A DNA stretch of 64,000 bases. It comes from Duganella sp. Root1480D1 (lineage in GTDB: Bacteria; Pseudomonadota; Gammaproteobacteria; Burkholderiales; Burkholderiaceae_D). Numbering within the stretch: position 1 is the stretch's first letter; each line of letters starts with the position of its first letter. The position numbers and the translations under genes are program-made. Location: contig NZ_LMFZ01000048.1 of the NCBI RefSeq assembly GCF_001427305.1, forward strand, positions 187,355-251,354. The letters are read 5' to 3'. The notes under the pieces are model-generated. The model did not search any database. It saw only the letters and a program-made list of their open reading frames with translations, and had not been told where the DNA came from. Shown piece by piece: positions 8,515 to 17,816 of the stretch.

Positions 8515-10914
8515 TCAGGTACCCACCGGGGCTTGCTGTTGCGGGACTTGCTGAAGCGCAGGCTGGCTTGGCGGCATGGGTTGCGCTGGCGCCGCCGGCG
8601 TGGCTGGCGGCTGCTGCGTGCCGTCGGCCGGCACTGGCGGCTCGCCTTCGGCAGGCACGTCGCCCATGTCGATTGCCAGTACGGTCGGATCGTTGGCGTA
8701 TTCCTCCAGCAGCCAGTCGCCGTTCATCTGCACCACACCTTCCGGTACTGGACGGTCGATCGGCGGATGCTTTGGCAGCGCCGAGCGCATATAGTCCATC
8801 CAGATCGGCAGCGACAGGGTGGCGCCGAACTCGCGGCCGCCGAGCGACTTCGGTTCGTCGTAACCCATCCAGGCCACGGCTACCACGCCGCCGCCATAGC
8901 CGGCGAACCAGCCGTCGAAGGAATCGCTGGTGGTGCCGGTCTTGCCGGCCAGGTCAGGGCGGCCAAGGCGGCCGGCCGCAGCGCCGGTACCGCTGCGGGC
9001 GACATCGCGCATCATGCTGTCCATGATGAAGACATTGCGCTCGTCAAGCACTCGCTCGCCGGAAGTGGCCGGCGCCGGCGGCTGGATGTCCATGATCGGC
9101 ACGCCCTTGGAGTCGGTCACGCGCGAAATCAGGAATGGCGTAGCCTTGTAGCCGCCATTGGCAAAGACCGCATAAGCGCCCGCCAATTGCAGCGGTGTGA
9201 CAGCACCGGTGCCCAGCGCCATGGTGAAGTTCTTCGGATGGCGCGACAGGTCGAAGCCGAAGCGGGCCAGGTAGGTGTGGGTATCGTCCAGGCCCGAGGC
9301 GCGCAGGATACGCACCGAAGGCACGTTTTTCGACGCGGCCAGCGAGCGGCGCATGGTGACCTGGCCGTCGAACTTGCCGTCGTCGTTCTGCGGTTTCCAA
9401 GGCTGGCCAATCGAACTGCCCGGCAGTTCCAGCGGTTCGTCGGCGACCACCGTGCCAGGGCCGAAGCCCTTGGCAACAGCGGCGGAGTAGATGAATGGTT
9501 TGATCGAGGAACCCGGCTGGCGCCAGGCCTGCGTCACGTGGTTGAACTTCTGCAGGCCGTAGTCGAAGCCGCCCACCATGGCCTGGTAGGCGCCAGTGTT
9601 GGCGTCCAGCGCCACGAAAGCCGCGGCAACTTGCGGCACCTGGGTGATGGCCCAGGCCTTCTTTTCGTTTTGCATGACGCGGATCACGGCACCGGGACGG
9701 ATCGCCGAAGCCGGCTTGGCCTTGCTGGACAGTGCCGCTGCGGCCAGCTTCAGGCCGTCGCCGCTGATCGACAGCACGTCGCCGTCCGAAGTCTCGGCCT
9801 TGACCTGGGTAGGGCTGGCATCCAGCACCACGGCCGGGATCAGGCCATCGCTGACCACGCGCTTGCCCAGCACCTCATCGATTGCGTCGCCGCGTTCTTC
9901 CTCGTCGGCAGGCAGTTCGATATAGGCTTCCGGGCCGCGGTAGCCGTGGCGCTGGTCGTAGGCCACCACGTTGCGGCGCACGGAATCGTAGGCCGCTTCC
10001 TGGTCGCGCGACTGGATGGTGGTGTAGACGTTGATGCCCTTGGTGTAGCTCTCTTCCTTGTACTGCGCGAATACGGCCTGGCGCGCCAGTTCGGCCACAT
10101 ATTCGGCATGGACGTCGAATTCCTGTCCGCGGTGGTTGACGTGAAGCTGTTCCTTCTTCGCTTTTTCGTACTGCGCTTCAGTGATGTATTCGAGCTCGAA
10201 CATGCGTCGCAATACGACCTGCTGGCGCGAGCGGGCTTTCTTCGGATTGACGGCAGGGTTATTGCGCGAAGGGTTTTGCGGCAGGCCGGCCAGCATCGCC
10301 ATTTCGGCAATCGACAATTCCTTCAGCGACTTGCCGAAGTAGGCCTGGGATGCGCTGGCAAAGCCGTAGGAGCGCTGGCCCAGGTAAATGTTGTTCATGT
10401 ACAGCTCGAGGATCTTGTCCTTGTCCAGCGCGGCCTCGATGCGATAGGCCAGCATCGATTCGGCGATCTTGCGCGTGATGAACTTGTCCTTGCTGAGGTA
10501 AAAATCGCGCGCTACCTGCATCGTGATGGTCGAGCCGCCCTGGCGGAAGCTGCCGCGCAGGTTGGCACGCGCCGCGCCCAGCACGCGCCGCCAGTCGATG
10601 CCGCCGTGTTCGTAGAAGCGCGAGTCTTCAATTGCCAGCACGGCTTGCTTCATCAGCTCAGGCACTTCGGCGATCGGGGTGAAATCACGGTGCTCTTCGC
10701 CGAATTCGCCGATCAGCACCTTGTCCGCCGTGTAAATGCGCAGCGGGATCTTGGGCCGGTAATCGGTGACCGCTTCCAGCGTTGGCAGGTTAGGGCGGAT
10801 CACGAAGGCGGCATAACAGACCAGGGCGATGCCGCCAGCGACGGTGGCGAGGCCTGCGCCGACACCGGCGCGGATAACGTTGCGGCGGTTCAGCCAGGAA
10901 GGACGATTGATCAA
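8515..10914 (-). CDS. mrcA: Penicillin-binding protein 1A (bifunctional peptidoglycan synthase)
   Basis: A class A PBP of 799 residues. After one N-terminal membrane anchor come the GT51 glycosyltransferase motifs (EDSRFYEHGGIDW, GSTITMQVARDF, RKIAE), an OB-like insert, and the transpeptidase motifs PGSSIKPF (SxxK), ASKN (SxN) and GKTGTT (KTG). The tail is Pro/Gln/Ala-rich, about 60 residues. The only plausible start is a TTG at 10914, with GAGAG 7 bases upstream; no in-frame ATG precedes the anchor. It acts in the inner membrane facing the periplasm. Confidence 0.95.
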   Translation of the reverse strand: MINRPSWLNRRNVIRAGVGAGLATVAGGIALVCYAAFVIRPNLPTLEAVTDYRPKIPLRIYTADKVLIGEFGEEHRDFTPIAEVPELMKQAVLAIEDSRFYEHGGIDWRRVLGAARANLRGSFRQGGSTITMQVARDFYLSKDKFITRKIAESMLAYRIEAALDKDKILELYMNNIYLGQRSYGFASASQAYFGKSLKELSIAEMAMLAGLPQNPSRNNPAVNPKKARSRQQVVLRRMFELEYITEAQYEKAKKEQLHVNHRGQEFDVHAEYVAELARQAVFAQYKEESYTKGINVYTTIQSRDQEAAYDSVRRNVVAYDQRHGYRGPEAYIELPADEEERGDAIDEVLGKRVVSDGLIPAVVLDASPTQVKAETSDGDVLSISGDGLKLAAAALSSKAKPASAIRPGAVIRVMQNEKKAWAITQVPQVAAAFVALDANTGAYQAMVGGFDYGLQKFNHVTQAWRQPGSSIKPFIYSAAVAKGFGPGTVVADEPLELPGSSIGQPWKPQNDDGKFDGQVTMRRSLAASKNVPSVRILRASGLDDTHTYLARFGFDLSRHPKNFTMALGTGAVTPLQLAGAYAVFANGGYKATPFLISRVTDSKGVPIMDIQPPAPATSGERVLDERNVFIMDSMMRDVARSGTGAAAGRLGRPDLAGKTGTTSDSFDGWFAGYGGGVVAVAWMGYDEPKSLGGREFGATLSLPIWMDYMRSALPKHPPIDRPVPEGVVQMNGDWLLEEYANDPTVLAIDMGDVPAEGEPPVPADGTQQPPATPAAPAQPMPPSQPALQQVPQQQAPVGT

Positions 10915-10943
10915 ATCAGCTCTCTCGGTTGCTAAGTCGGGGA

Positions 10944-10949
10944 ATTATA
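10944..10949 (-). promoter_or_regulatory. Candidate -10 box of the mrcA operon
   Basis: TATAAT on the minus strand, 30 bases upstream of the TTG start, in the 107-base divergent gap between PBP1A and the OPT transporter. No consensus -35 is evident at the normal spacing. Confidence 0.45.
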
Positions 10950-11021
10950 GACTACTCGCCAGTTGCTACTTCATTGCTATATATGCCATAGTCCTAGGTG
11001 TTTTAGTCTAAAAGGATTTAC

Positions 11022-13253
11022 GTGTTCCGTCCCTATATACCCGACGAGGCGCGGCTGCCGGAGATGACTTTCCGCGCCTTGTTCCTCGGAACCCTGCTTG
11101 GCATGGTGTTTGGCGCTTCTTCGCTGTACCTGGTCCTCAAAGTCGGCTTGACTGTCAGCGCATCGATTCCCGTAGCGGTAATTGCGATCACTTTCTTCGG
11201 CCTGGCAAAAAAAATGGGCGGCAAGGATGCCAGCATCCTGGAGAACAGCATTGCGCAGACTGCCGGATCGGCGGGCGAATCGATTGCCTTCGGCCTTGGC
11301 GTAACCATGCCCGCCATCCTGATCCTGGGCTTCGAACTGGAAATCTGGCGCGTGATGCTGGTCGGTGTGCTGGGCGGCCTGCTTGGCATCCTGATGATGA
11401 TCCCGATGCGCCGCACCATGATCGTGGACCAGCACCATGAGCTGAAATTCCCGGAGGGGACTGCGTGCGCCGAAGTGCTGAAGGCGGCAGCCAGCGATTC
11501 TTCGCGCCAGGCGGCAGGTGAGCCGGTACAGGGCGAATCGGAAGCCGCGCGCGATGCACGGCGCCGCGCGCGCCTGATTTTCGGCGGCTTTGGTATCGGG
11601 TTGCTGTACAAGGCGCTGAACGTCTCGTTCAAAGGCTGGAAGGATACGCCGGAAGTAGTGCTGGGGGCGCCGCTGAAGGGGGGCTCGATCGGGGCCGAAG
11701 TATCGCCGGAGTTGCTGGGCGTGGGCTATATCATCGGCCCGCGCATTGCGCTGACGATGACGGCGGGCGGCGTGCTGTCCTACCTGCTGCTGATCCCGAT
11801 GATCAAATTCTTCGGCGACCCGCTGACCACCATCCTGGCCCCGGCCACCATGCTGATTTCCGACATGGGGCCGGACGATGTGCGCGGCGCCTACATCCTG
11901 TACATCGGCGCGGGCGCGGTGGCGGCAGGCGGCCTGATTGCACTGCTGCGTGCCATGCCCATGATCTGGCGCAGCCTGGCCGCCGGCCTGGCCGGTGTCG
12001 GCAAGGGCAGCAAGGCCGATGCCGCGCGCCGCACCGAGCAGGATATTCCGATGAAGTGGGTGGTGATTGGTTGCCTGGGACTGATTGCAGTGATCACGGC
12101 ATCCGCGCCCTTGCATATGAATCTGCTGGGGGCCTTGCTGATCCTGGTGTTCGGCTTCCTGTTCTCCACTGTTTCCTCGCGCCTGACTGGTGAAATCGGT
12201 TCGTCTTCCAATCCGACTTCGGGCATGGCCGTGGCGACCCTGCTGTTCACCTGCCTGATCTTCCTGATGGTCGGCTGGACCGGCGGCCAATATTACGTGA
12301 CGGCGCTGTCGGTGGGCGCGATTGTCTGCATCGCGTCGGCCAATGCCGGTACGGTGTCGCAGGATTTGAAGACCGGCTTCCTGGTCGGCTCCACGCCACG
12401 CCTGCAGCAGTACGCCATGCTGGTTGGCTCGCTGGCTTCGGCCTTGCTGCTTGGCCCGATCCTGCTGCAACTGAATAGTTCCAGCACGGTCTACGTGCCG
12501 GCGGCCCAGGTTGCACCGGGACTGGCGACCGATGCCGCACGGCTGACCGCTACGGCACGCCTGGATGGCCCGCAGGCGGCCAGCGACACTGCCACCTACA
12601 AGGTGTGGCAGAAGCCGGACGCTCAGGGCGGCCCGGAAGGCAAATACCTGGTCGCGCCGGACGGCAAGGCGGTCTGGTTCGTCGATCCCGGGATTAACGG
12701 CACCCACCACAAGCGCCCCGACGGCACCGAGGTGCGCAAATACGATGCCCCGAAGGCAGTGCTAGTGTCTTACATCATCAAGGGCATCCTCGACCAGCAA
12801 TTGCCGTGGACGCTGGTGATGCTGGGCGTAATGATTGCGGTGGTGCTTGAAATGTCGGGCGTGCAGTCCTTGTCGTTTGCCGTAGGAGTCTACCTGCCGC
12901 TGTCCGCCACGCTGCCGATTGCGGTGGGCGGTGTCCTGCGCTGGCTGGCCGACCGCCGCAACAACAAGCTACCGGAATATGCCGGCATGAACGAGGAAGA
13001 ATTGCAGGCGGCAGGCGACCGCAGCGAGGGCGTGCTGCTGGCTTCGGGCTATATCGCAGGCGGCGCGCTGGCCGGCATCGTGATTGCGATCACCGCCGGC
13101 GTCATGACCAACTTCGATGCAGCGGTGACTGCGTGGGCAGAAAGCAGCAATCCATTCTTCAGCGGCCCGACGGCCGATTTGCTGTCCTTGCTGCCTTATG
13201 CTGTAATCATGGCGCTGCTGCTGTGGGCAGCGCGGGAAAAATCCACACGTTAA
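11022..13253 (+). CDS. OPT family oligopeptide transporter
   Basis: A 743-residue multi-spanning inner-membrane protein of the oligopeptide transporter family, which imports peptides or metal chelates with protons. Many hydrophobic segments are visible. Between residues 60 and 160 are the family-typical GSAGESIAFG and PEGTACAEVLKA stretches, and later SSSNPTSGMA. A soluble loop at about 490-580 interrupts the helices. The start is GTG at 11022 with AAAGGA about 6 bases upstream. It heads a run with an amidohydrolase and glpD. Confidence 0.92.
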   Translation: MFRPYIPDEARLPEMTFRALFLGTLLGMVFGASSLYLVLKVGLTVSASIPVAVIAITFFGLAKKMGGKDASILENSIAQTAGSAGESIAFGLGVTMPAILILGFELEIWRVMLVGVLGGLLGILMMIPMRRTMIVDQHHELKFPEGTACAEVLKAAASDSSRQAAGEPVQGESEAARDARRRARLIFGGFGIGLLYKALNVSFKGWKDTPEVVLGAPLKGGSIGAEVSPELLGVGYIIGPRIALTMTAGGVLSYLLLIPMIKFFGDPLTTILAPATMLISDMGPDDVRGAYILYIGAGAVAAGGLIALLRAMPMIWRSLAAGLAGVGKGSKADAARRTEQDIPMKWVVIGCLGLIAVITASAPLHMNLLGALLILVFGFLFSTVSSRLTGEIGSSSNPTSGMAVATLLFTCLIFLMVGWTGGQYYVTALSVGAIVCIASANAGTVSQDLKTGFLVGSTPRLQQYAMLVGSLASALLLGPILLQLNSSSTVYVPAAQVAPGLATDAARLTATARLDGPQAASDTATYKVWQKPDAQGGPEGKYLVAPDGKAVWFVDPGINGTHHKRPDGTEVRKYDAPKAVLVSYIIKGILDQQLPWTLVMLGVMIAVVLEMSGVQSLSFAVGVYLPLSATLPIAVGGVLRWLADRRNNKLPEYAGMNEEELQAAGDRSEGVLLASGYIAGGALAGIVIAITAGVMTNFDAAVTAWAESSNPFFSGPTADLLSLLPYAVIMALLLWAAREKSTR

Positions 13254-13266
13254 AGGAGGCTGGGCG

Positions 13267-14544
13267 ATGAGGAAACTGGGTGCGGCGGGCCTGTTGTTGA
13301 CAATGGGAGCGGCAAGTGCCGCCACGCAAACGGTCGACTGCGGCCGGCTGCTGGACGTCAAAGCCGGCATCTGGCGCGAGAAAGTCACGGTGCACATCGA
13401 GAATGGTTCCGTGAAGGCGATCGAGCCGACCAGAGGCAAAGGCGACGTGGACCTGAGCGCCATGTCCTGCATGCCCGGCTTCATCGACATGCATGTGCAC
13501 CTGACCAGCCAGACCCAACCCCAGGTCGAAGCCCTGCGCGGCCAGATGACGCTGGACGCTATCGACCGCGCCTATGATTCGGTGGCCTTTGCCGAGCGCA
13601 CGCTCAAGGCCGGCTTTACCACGGTGCGCGACCTGGGCGCCAACGAAGGGCTGAACATCGCCATGAAGCGCGCCATCAATACCGGTGCGATCGTTGGCCC
13701 TCGCATGTTCACGGCCGGCAAGTCCATTGCCACCACCGGCGGCCATGCCGACCCAAGCAACGGCCAGTCGCGCGAACTGCGCCACCTGCATGGCACGCCT
13801 GGCCCGGACGAAGGCGTGGTCAATAGCCCCGACGAAGCCCGCCAGGCCGTGCGCGCCCGCTATCAGGAAGGTGCGGACGTGATCAAGATTACCGCCACCG
13901 GCGGGGTCCTGAGCCAGGCCAGCAGCGGCATGAACTCGCAATTCGTTGAGGCGGAACTGAAAGCGCTGGTCGCTACCGCCAGGGACTACGGCTTCAAGGT
14001 CGCGGCGCACGCCCACGGCGCTGAAGGCATGAAGCGCGCCTTGCGGGCCGGCGTGGACTCGATCGAGCACGGCACCTTCATGGACGACGAAGCGATTGCC
14101 CTGTTCAGGAAAACCGGTGGCTGGTACGTGCCAACCATCAGCGCCGGCCGCTATGTCGCAGACAAGGCGAAGGAAGCGAATTATTATTCACCACTGGTAC
14201 GTCCGAAAGCTGCCGCCATCGGTCCTCAGATCCAGGGGACTTTTGCCCGTGCCTACAAGGCGGGCGTAAAGATCGCTTTCGGTACCGATGCCGGCGTCTT
14301 CCCGCATGGCGAAAATGCCAGGGAATTCGCCTATATGGTGGAAGCGGGCATGCCGGCGCTCGAGGCAATCCGCTGCGCCACGCTCAGCGCCGCGTCGCTG
14401 CTGGGCCAATCCAGCCGCCTTGGCTCGCTGGAGCCGGGCTTCGCGGCCGACATTGTGGCGGTGGCGGGCGATCCATTGAAAGACATCACCCTGCTGCAGA
14501 AGGTAGGATTCGTGATGAAGGAAGGCGTTGTTTATAAACAGTAG
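13267..14544 (+). CDS. Exported metal-dependent amidohydrolase (imidazolonepropionase-like)
   Basis: A 425-residue amidohydrolase with a cleavable N-terminal signal (MRKLGAAGLLLTMGAASA), so it probably acts in the periplasm. The metal-site motifs are in order: HVH in FIDMHVHL, a Lys in DVIKITATGGV as probable carbamylated ligand, AHAHG, SIEHGTF and FGTDAG. It resembles the COG1228 enzymes often annotated as Xaa-Pro dipeptidases. A very strong site (TAAAGGAGG) precedes the ATG, 13 bases after the OPT gene. Next to a peptide transporter, a role in processing peptides or cyclic amides is plausible but unproven. Confidence 0.85.
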   Translation: MRKLGAAGLLLTMGAASAATQTVDCGRLLDVKAGIWREKVTVHIENGSVKAIEPTRGKGDVDLSAMSCMPGFIDMHVHLTSQTQPQVEALRGQMTLDAIDRAYDSVAFAERTLKAGFTTVRDLGANEGLNIAMKRAINTGAIVGPRMFTAGKSIATTGGHADPSNGQSRELRHLHGTPGPDEGVVNSPDEARQAVRARYQEGADVIKITATGGVLSQASSGMNSQFVEAELKALVATARDYGFKVAAHAHGAEGMKRALRAGVDSIEHGTFMDDEAIALFRKTGGWYVPTISAGRYVADKAKEANYYSPLVRPKAAAIGPQIQGTFARAYKAGVKIAFGTDAGVFPHGENAREFAYMVEAGMPALEAIRCATLSAASLLGQSSRLGSLEPGFAADIVAVAGDPLKDITLLQKVGFVMKEGVVYKQ

Positions 14545-14555
14545 TCGGGGAGCGC

Positions 14556-16067
14556 ATGGCGGACGTAGATTGCGATGTACTGGTAGTTGGCGGCGGGATT
14601 AATGGGGCGGGCATAGCGCGCGATGCTGCGGGCCGCGGCCTGTGTGTCGTCCTGTGCGAGAAGGATGACCTGGCCTCGCACACCTCGTCGGCCTCGACCA
14701 AGTTGATTCATGGTGGCTTGCGCTACCTCGAATACTATGAGTTCCGGCTGGTGCGCAAGGCGCTGGCCGAACGCGAAGTGCTGCTGCGCAGTGCGCCGCA
14801 CATCATGTGGCCATTGCGCTTTGTGATGCCGCACGATGCTGGCCAGCGTCCGGCGCTGCTGATACGCGCCGGCCTGTTCCTCTACGATATGCTGGCCAAG
14901 CGCGAGCTGCTGCCTGGTTCGCGCGGCATCAACCTGCGTTCTCATCCGGCGGGACGGCCGTTGAAAGAGACCTTCAGTGCCGGCTTCGAATATTCCGATG
15001 GCTGGGTCGACGATGCCCGGCTGGTGGTGCTGAATGCGATGGACGCTTGCGCCAAAGGCGCTTGTATCCTGACCCGTACCACCTGCGTTGGCGTCGAACG
15101 CCTCGCCGATCATTGGGTAGCCACGCTGCGCAAGGCCGATGGCACCGAAAAGCGCATCACAGCGCGCACCATTGTTAACGCGGCCGGTCCGTGGGCGCAG
15201 TCTTTCATCCAGTCCGCGGGGGCCAGGCAGGAGTCGCGGCACCTGCGGCTGGTCAAAGGCAGCCATATCGTGGTACGCCGCATATTCGAGCATGACCAGG
15301 CCTATATTTTCCAGAACAGGGATGGCCGTATCGTGTTTGCCATCCCGTATGAACGGGACTTCACGCTGATCGGCACCACCGATCTGGAATACAAAGGCGA
15401 TCCGCAGCGGGTCGCAATCGACGAAAGCGAAATCCGCTACCTGTGCGAACTGGCCAGCGATTACTTCCGCGAGCCGGTGCGTCCGGCCGACGTGGTGTGG
15501 ACCTACGCCGGGGTGCGTCCGTTGCTGGAAGATGCCGCAGCCGACGCCAAGGCCGTGACGCGCGACTACTTCCTGGAGCTGGACAAGGAAGGCGCGCCGC
15601 TGCTGAATGTCTTTGGCGGCAAGATCACAACCTTCCGCAAGCTGGCGGAAGATGCGGTGGACATCCTTTGCAAAACGCTCGGCAGGCCGGAGCAAGGCTG
15701 GACCGAGAGGGCATGCCTTCCCGGCGGCGACCTGTTCGGCGCCATGCCGCAAAACCGCTCGGTGCTGGAGTTTTGCGACTGGGCCGCGGCCGTGCAGGTG
15801 AAATATGCCTGGCTGCCGCAGGAGCTGGTGAGGCGTTATGCACGCGCATACGGCACGCGCGTGCACACGCTGCTCGAAGGCTGCGCGTCGCTGGCCGATA
15901 TGGGAGAGGAAATCCTGCCAGGCCTGTACGCTGCGGAAGTAAGCTACCTGCGCCGCAAGGAGTGGGCTGTTACGGCTGCCGACATCCTGTGGCGGCGTTC
16001 CAAGCTCGGCCTGCACTTGCCGGCAGGAGCAGAAGCCAGGCTCGATGCCTGGCTTGCAGCAAATTAA
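14556..16067 (+). CDS. glpD: Aerobic glycerol-3-phosphate dehydrogenase GlpD
   Basis: A membrane-associated FAD enzyme oxidising sn-glycerol 3-phosphate to dihydroxyacetone phosphate with electrons to quinone. The 503 residues match the family length. At the N terminus is the FAD Rossmann motif VVGGGINGAGIARDAAGRG, then SSASTKLIHGGLRYLE, both typical of GlpD, with the C-terminal DAO domain following. It starts 11 bases after the amidohydrolase. No glpF, glpK or glpR lies nearby. A strong terminator follows. Confidence 0.96.
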   Translation: MADVDCDVLVVGGGINGAGIARDAAGRGLCVVLCEKDDLASHTSSASTKLIHGGLRYLEYYEFRLVRKALAEREVLLRSAPHIMWPLRFVMPHDAGQRPALLIRAGLFLYDMLAKRELLPGSRGINLRSHPAGRPLKETFSAGFEYSDGWVDDARLVVLNAMDACAKGACILTRTTCVGVERLADHWVATLRKADGTEKRITARTIVNAAGPWAQSFIQSAGARQESRHLRLVKGSHIVVRRIFEHDQAYIFQNRDGRIVFAIPYERDFTLIGTTDLEYKGDPQRVAIDESEIRYLCELASDYFREPVRPADVVWTYAGVRPLLEDAAADAKAVTRDYFLELDKEGAPLLNVFGGKITTFRKLAEDAVDILCKTLGRPEQGWTERACLPGGDLFGAMPQNRSVLEFCDWAAAVQVKYAWLPQELVRRYARAYGTRVHTLLEGCASLADMGEEILPGLYAAEVSYLRRKEWAVTAADILWRRSKLGLHLPAGAEARLDAWLAAN

Positions 16068-16070
16068 AAG

Positions 16071-16096
16071 AAAGGCAGCCGAAGCTGCCTTTTTTG
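16071..16096 (+). terminator. Rho-independent terminator after glpD
   Basis: A perfect 9-bp stem AAAGGCAGC / GCTGCCTTT with a 4-base loop, continuing into a T run, 4 bases after the glpD stop. Confidence 0.9.
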
Positions 16097-16103
16097 TTGC
16101 TTG

Positions 16104-16130
16104 AAAAATGGGGACGTACCCCATTTTTTT
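16104..16130. terminator. Bidirectional terminator with TGGGG-N5-CCCCA core
   Basis: A perfect 10-bp stem (AAAAATGGGG / CCCCATTTTT, loop ACGTA) has an A tract on one side and a T tract on the other, so it can stop transcription from either strand. It lies between the convergent glpD and POT transporter genes. The TGGGG-N5-CCCCA core recurs inside the hairpin at 19195-19242. Confidence 0.85.
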
Positions 16131-17634
16131 ATTTCACGCCGTGCATCAGTTTCTGGATGAACGGGGCCAGGACGAAAAGCAACACGCCGCCACCGATCAG
16201 GATCCAGAAGCCCTGGGTGTAGCCGATCAGTGCCGATTCGACGGTCATGCCGTGCTCGCCGGACATCATCGAAGCCACGATACCCGACAAATTGTTGCCG
16301 ATGCCGGTGGACAGGAACCAGCCGCCCATGCCCATGCCAACCAGTCGGGTCGGAGCCAGCTTGGTCACCATCGACAGGCCGATCGGGGACAGGCACAGCT
16401 CACCAATGGACTGGATCACGTAGACCATGAACAGGGTCCAGAACGGGATCATTTTCTTGTCGTCGACCAGGTGGGTCAGCGCGTACATCAGCAAGCCGAA
16501 TGCCAGGCCATTGCCGATAATACCCAGTGCGAACTTGCGCGGGATCGATGGATTCTGGCCGCGCTTGCCCATCCAGACCCAGATCGCCGCCACTACCGGC
16601 GCGAAGAAGATGATGGCGAGCGAGTTGACGGACTGGAACCAGGCAACCGGGAAGTTCATGAAGCCCAGGTCGCGGTTCACGATCTGGTCGGCCAGGAAGG
16701 TGAAGGAGGAACCGGCCTGCTCGAAGAAGCACCAGAACATGATGTTGAAGGCGAAAATCACCATCATGGCGATGGTCTTGTCGCGCGCCACAGGGCCGTT
16801 ACGAACGCCTTCGACGATCAGCATTACCACCAGGATCAGGAACAGCACGGTCAGCACGCCTTGCAGTTTTTCTGCGCCCAGCGCCAGCAGGCTGTACACG
16901 ACAGGGATCATGACCAGTGCGCCCAGTGCCACGTAGGCAATGCGCATCGGGTTCTTGGCTTCCGGTGCTGGTTCGCCAATGCCCTTCAGGCCGCGGCGGC
17001 CCAGGTAGAACCAGAACAGCGAAATGATCATGCCGATACCGGCGGAGATGAACACGATCTTGTAGGCAGGGATGTCGCCGTCGGAGAACACTTTCTGTGC
17101 CAGCAACTGGGTCAGGATCGGGGCTACGAAGCCGCCGACGTTGATGCCCATGTAGAAGATGGTAAAGCCGGAATCGCGGCGGGTGTCGCCCAGCGAATAC
17201 AGCTTGCCGACCATGGTCGAGATGTTCGGCTTGAACATGCCGTTACCGACGATGATGGTCGCCAGGCCGAACTTGAAGATCGTCGGATCCGGTATGGCGA
17301 TCATGAACAGGCCGGCCGCCATGAAACTCGCACCGACCAGGATGGAACGCTGGTAACCCAGCACGCGGTCAGCGACATAGCCACCGAACAGTGCTCCGGC
17401 ATACACCAGCGCCAGGTAGGAACCGTAAGTCAGGTTGGCCGCTGCCTGGCCCGATGCGTCGCCGTGATAGAACTGCGAAACGATGTACAGCACCAGTGCC
17501 CAGCGAATCCCGTAAAACGCAAAGCGTTCCCAGAACTCCGACATGAACAGCATCCAGAGCGGAGCAGGGTGACCCATGATCTGCCTGAACTCAGGGATTT
17601 TAACCTCGGTGGTTTGCGTGGTAGGACCGCTCAT
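16129..17634 (-). CDS. POT family proton-dependent peptide transporter (MFS)
   Basis: A 501-residue di/tripeptide-proton symporter of the inner membrane. I start it at 17634, where AGGAGA lies 6 bases upstream, rather than at the Met at 17790 whose extra 52 residues look non-coding. The family hallmark near the N terminus is present (EFWERFAFYGIRW, with ExxER), followed by the YVADRVLGYQ stretch and about 12-14 hydrophobic segments. Together with the OPT transporter upstream it suggests a peptide-scavenging lifestyle. Confidence 0.93.
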   Translation of the reverse strand: MSGPTTQTTEVKIPEFRQIMGHPAPLWMLFMSEFWERFAFYGIRWALVLYIVSQFYHGDASGQAAANLTYGSYLALVYAGALFGGYVADRVLGYQRSILVGASFMAAGLFMIAIPDPTIFKFGLATIIVGNGMFKPNISTMVGKLYSLGDTRRDSGFTIFYMGINVGGFVAPILTQLLAQKVFSDGDIPAYKIVFISAGIGMIISLFWFYLGRRGLKGIGEPAPEAKNPMRIAYVALGALVMIPVVYSLLALGAEKLQGVLTVLFLILVVMLIVEGVRNGPVARDKTIAMMVIFAFNIMFWCFFEQAGSSFTFLADQIVNRDLGFMNFPVAWFQSVNSLAIIFFAPVVAAIWVWMGKRGQNPSIPRKFALGIIGNGLAFGLLMYALTHLVDDKKMIPFWTLFMVYVIQSIGELCLSPIGLSMVTKLAPTRLVGMGMGGWFLSTGIGNNLSGIVASMMSGEHGMTVESALIGYTQGFWILIGGGVLLFVLAPFIQKLMHGVK

Positions 17635-17816
17635 GCGGTTTCTCCTGGTCGAAAAAAAGTCGCATTTTAATCTACCCGCGCGGTTGAAGGGCAATTTCGC
17701 GTGCTGCACAGCAGCATTGTGGTATGTTTGCCAAGCTTGCGTCTGTGAATCGGCATAGCAAGAGCGTATATTGAAGGTGCAGTCCCCCAAAAGTTAAATA
17801 AAAGGATTTATGTATC

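Noticed and set aside
8398-10935. 845-codon open frame on the plus strand opposite PBP1A
   Set aside because: It is antisense to a gene with all catalytic motifs. Its translation is His/Gly/Arg-rich without domain signals, as expected from a GC-rich antisense frame.
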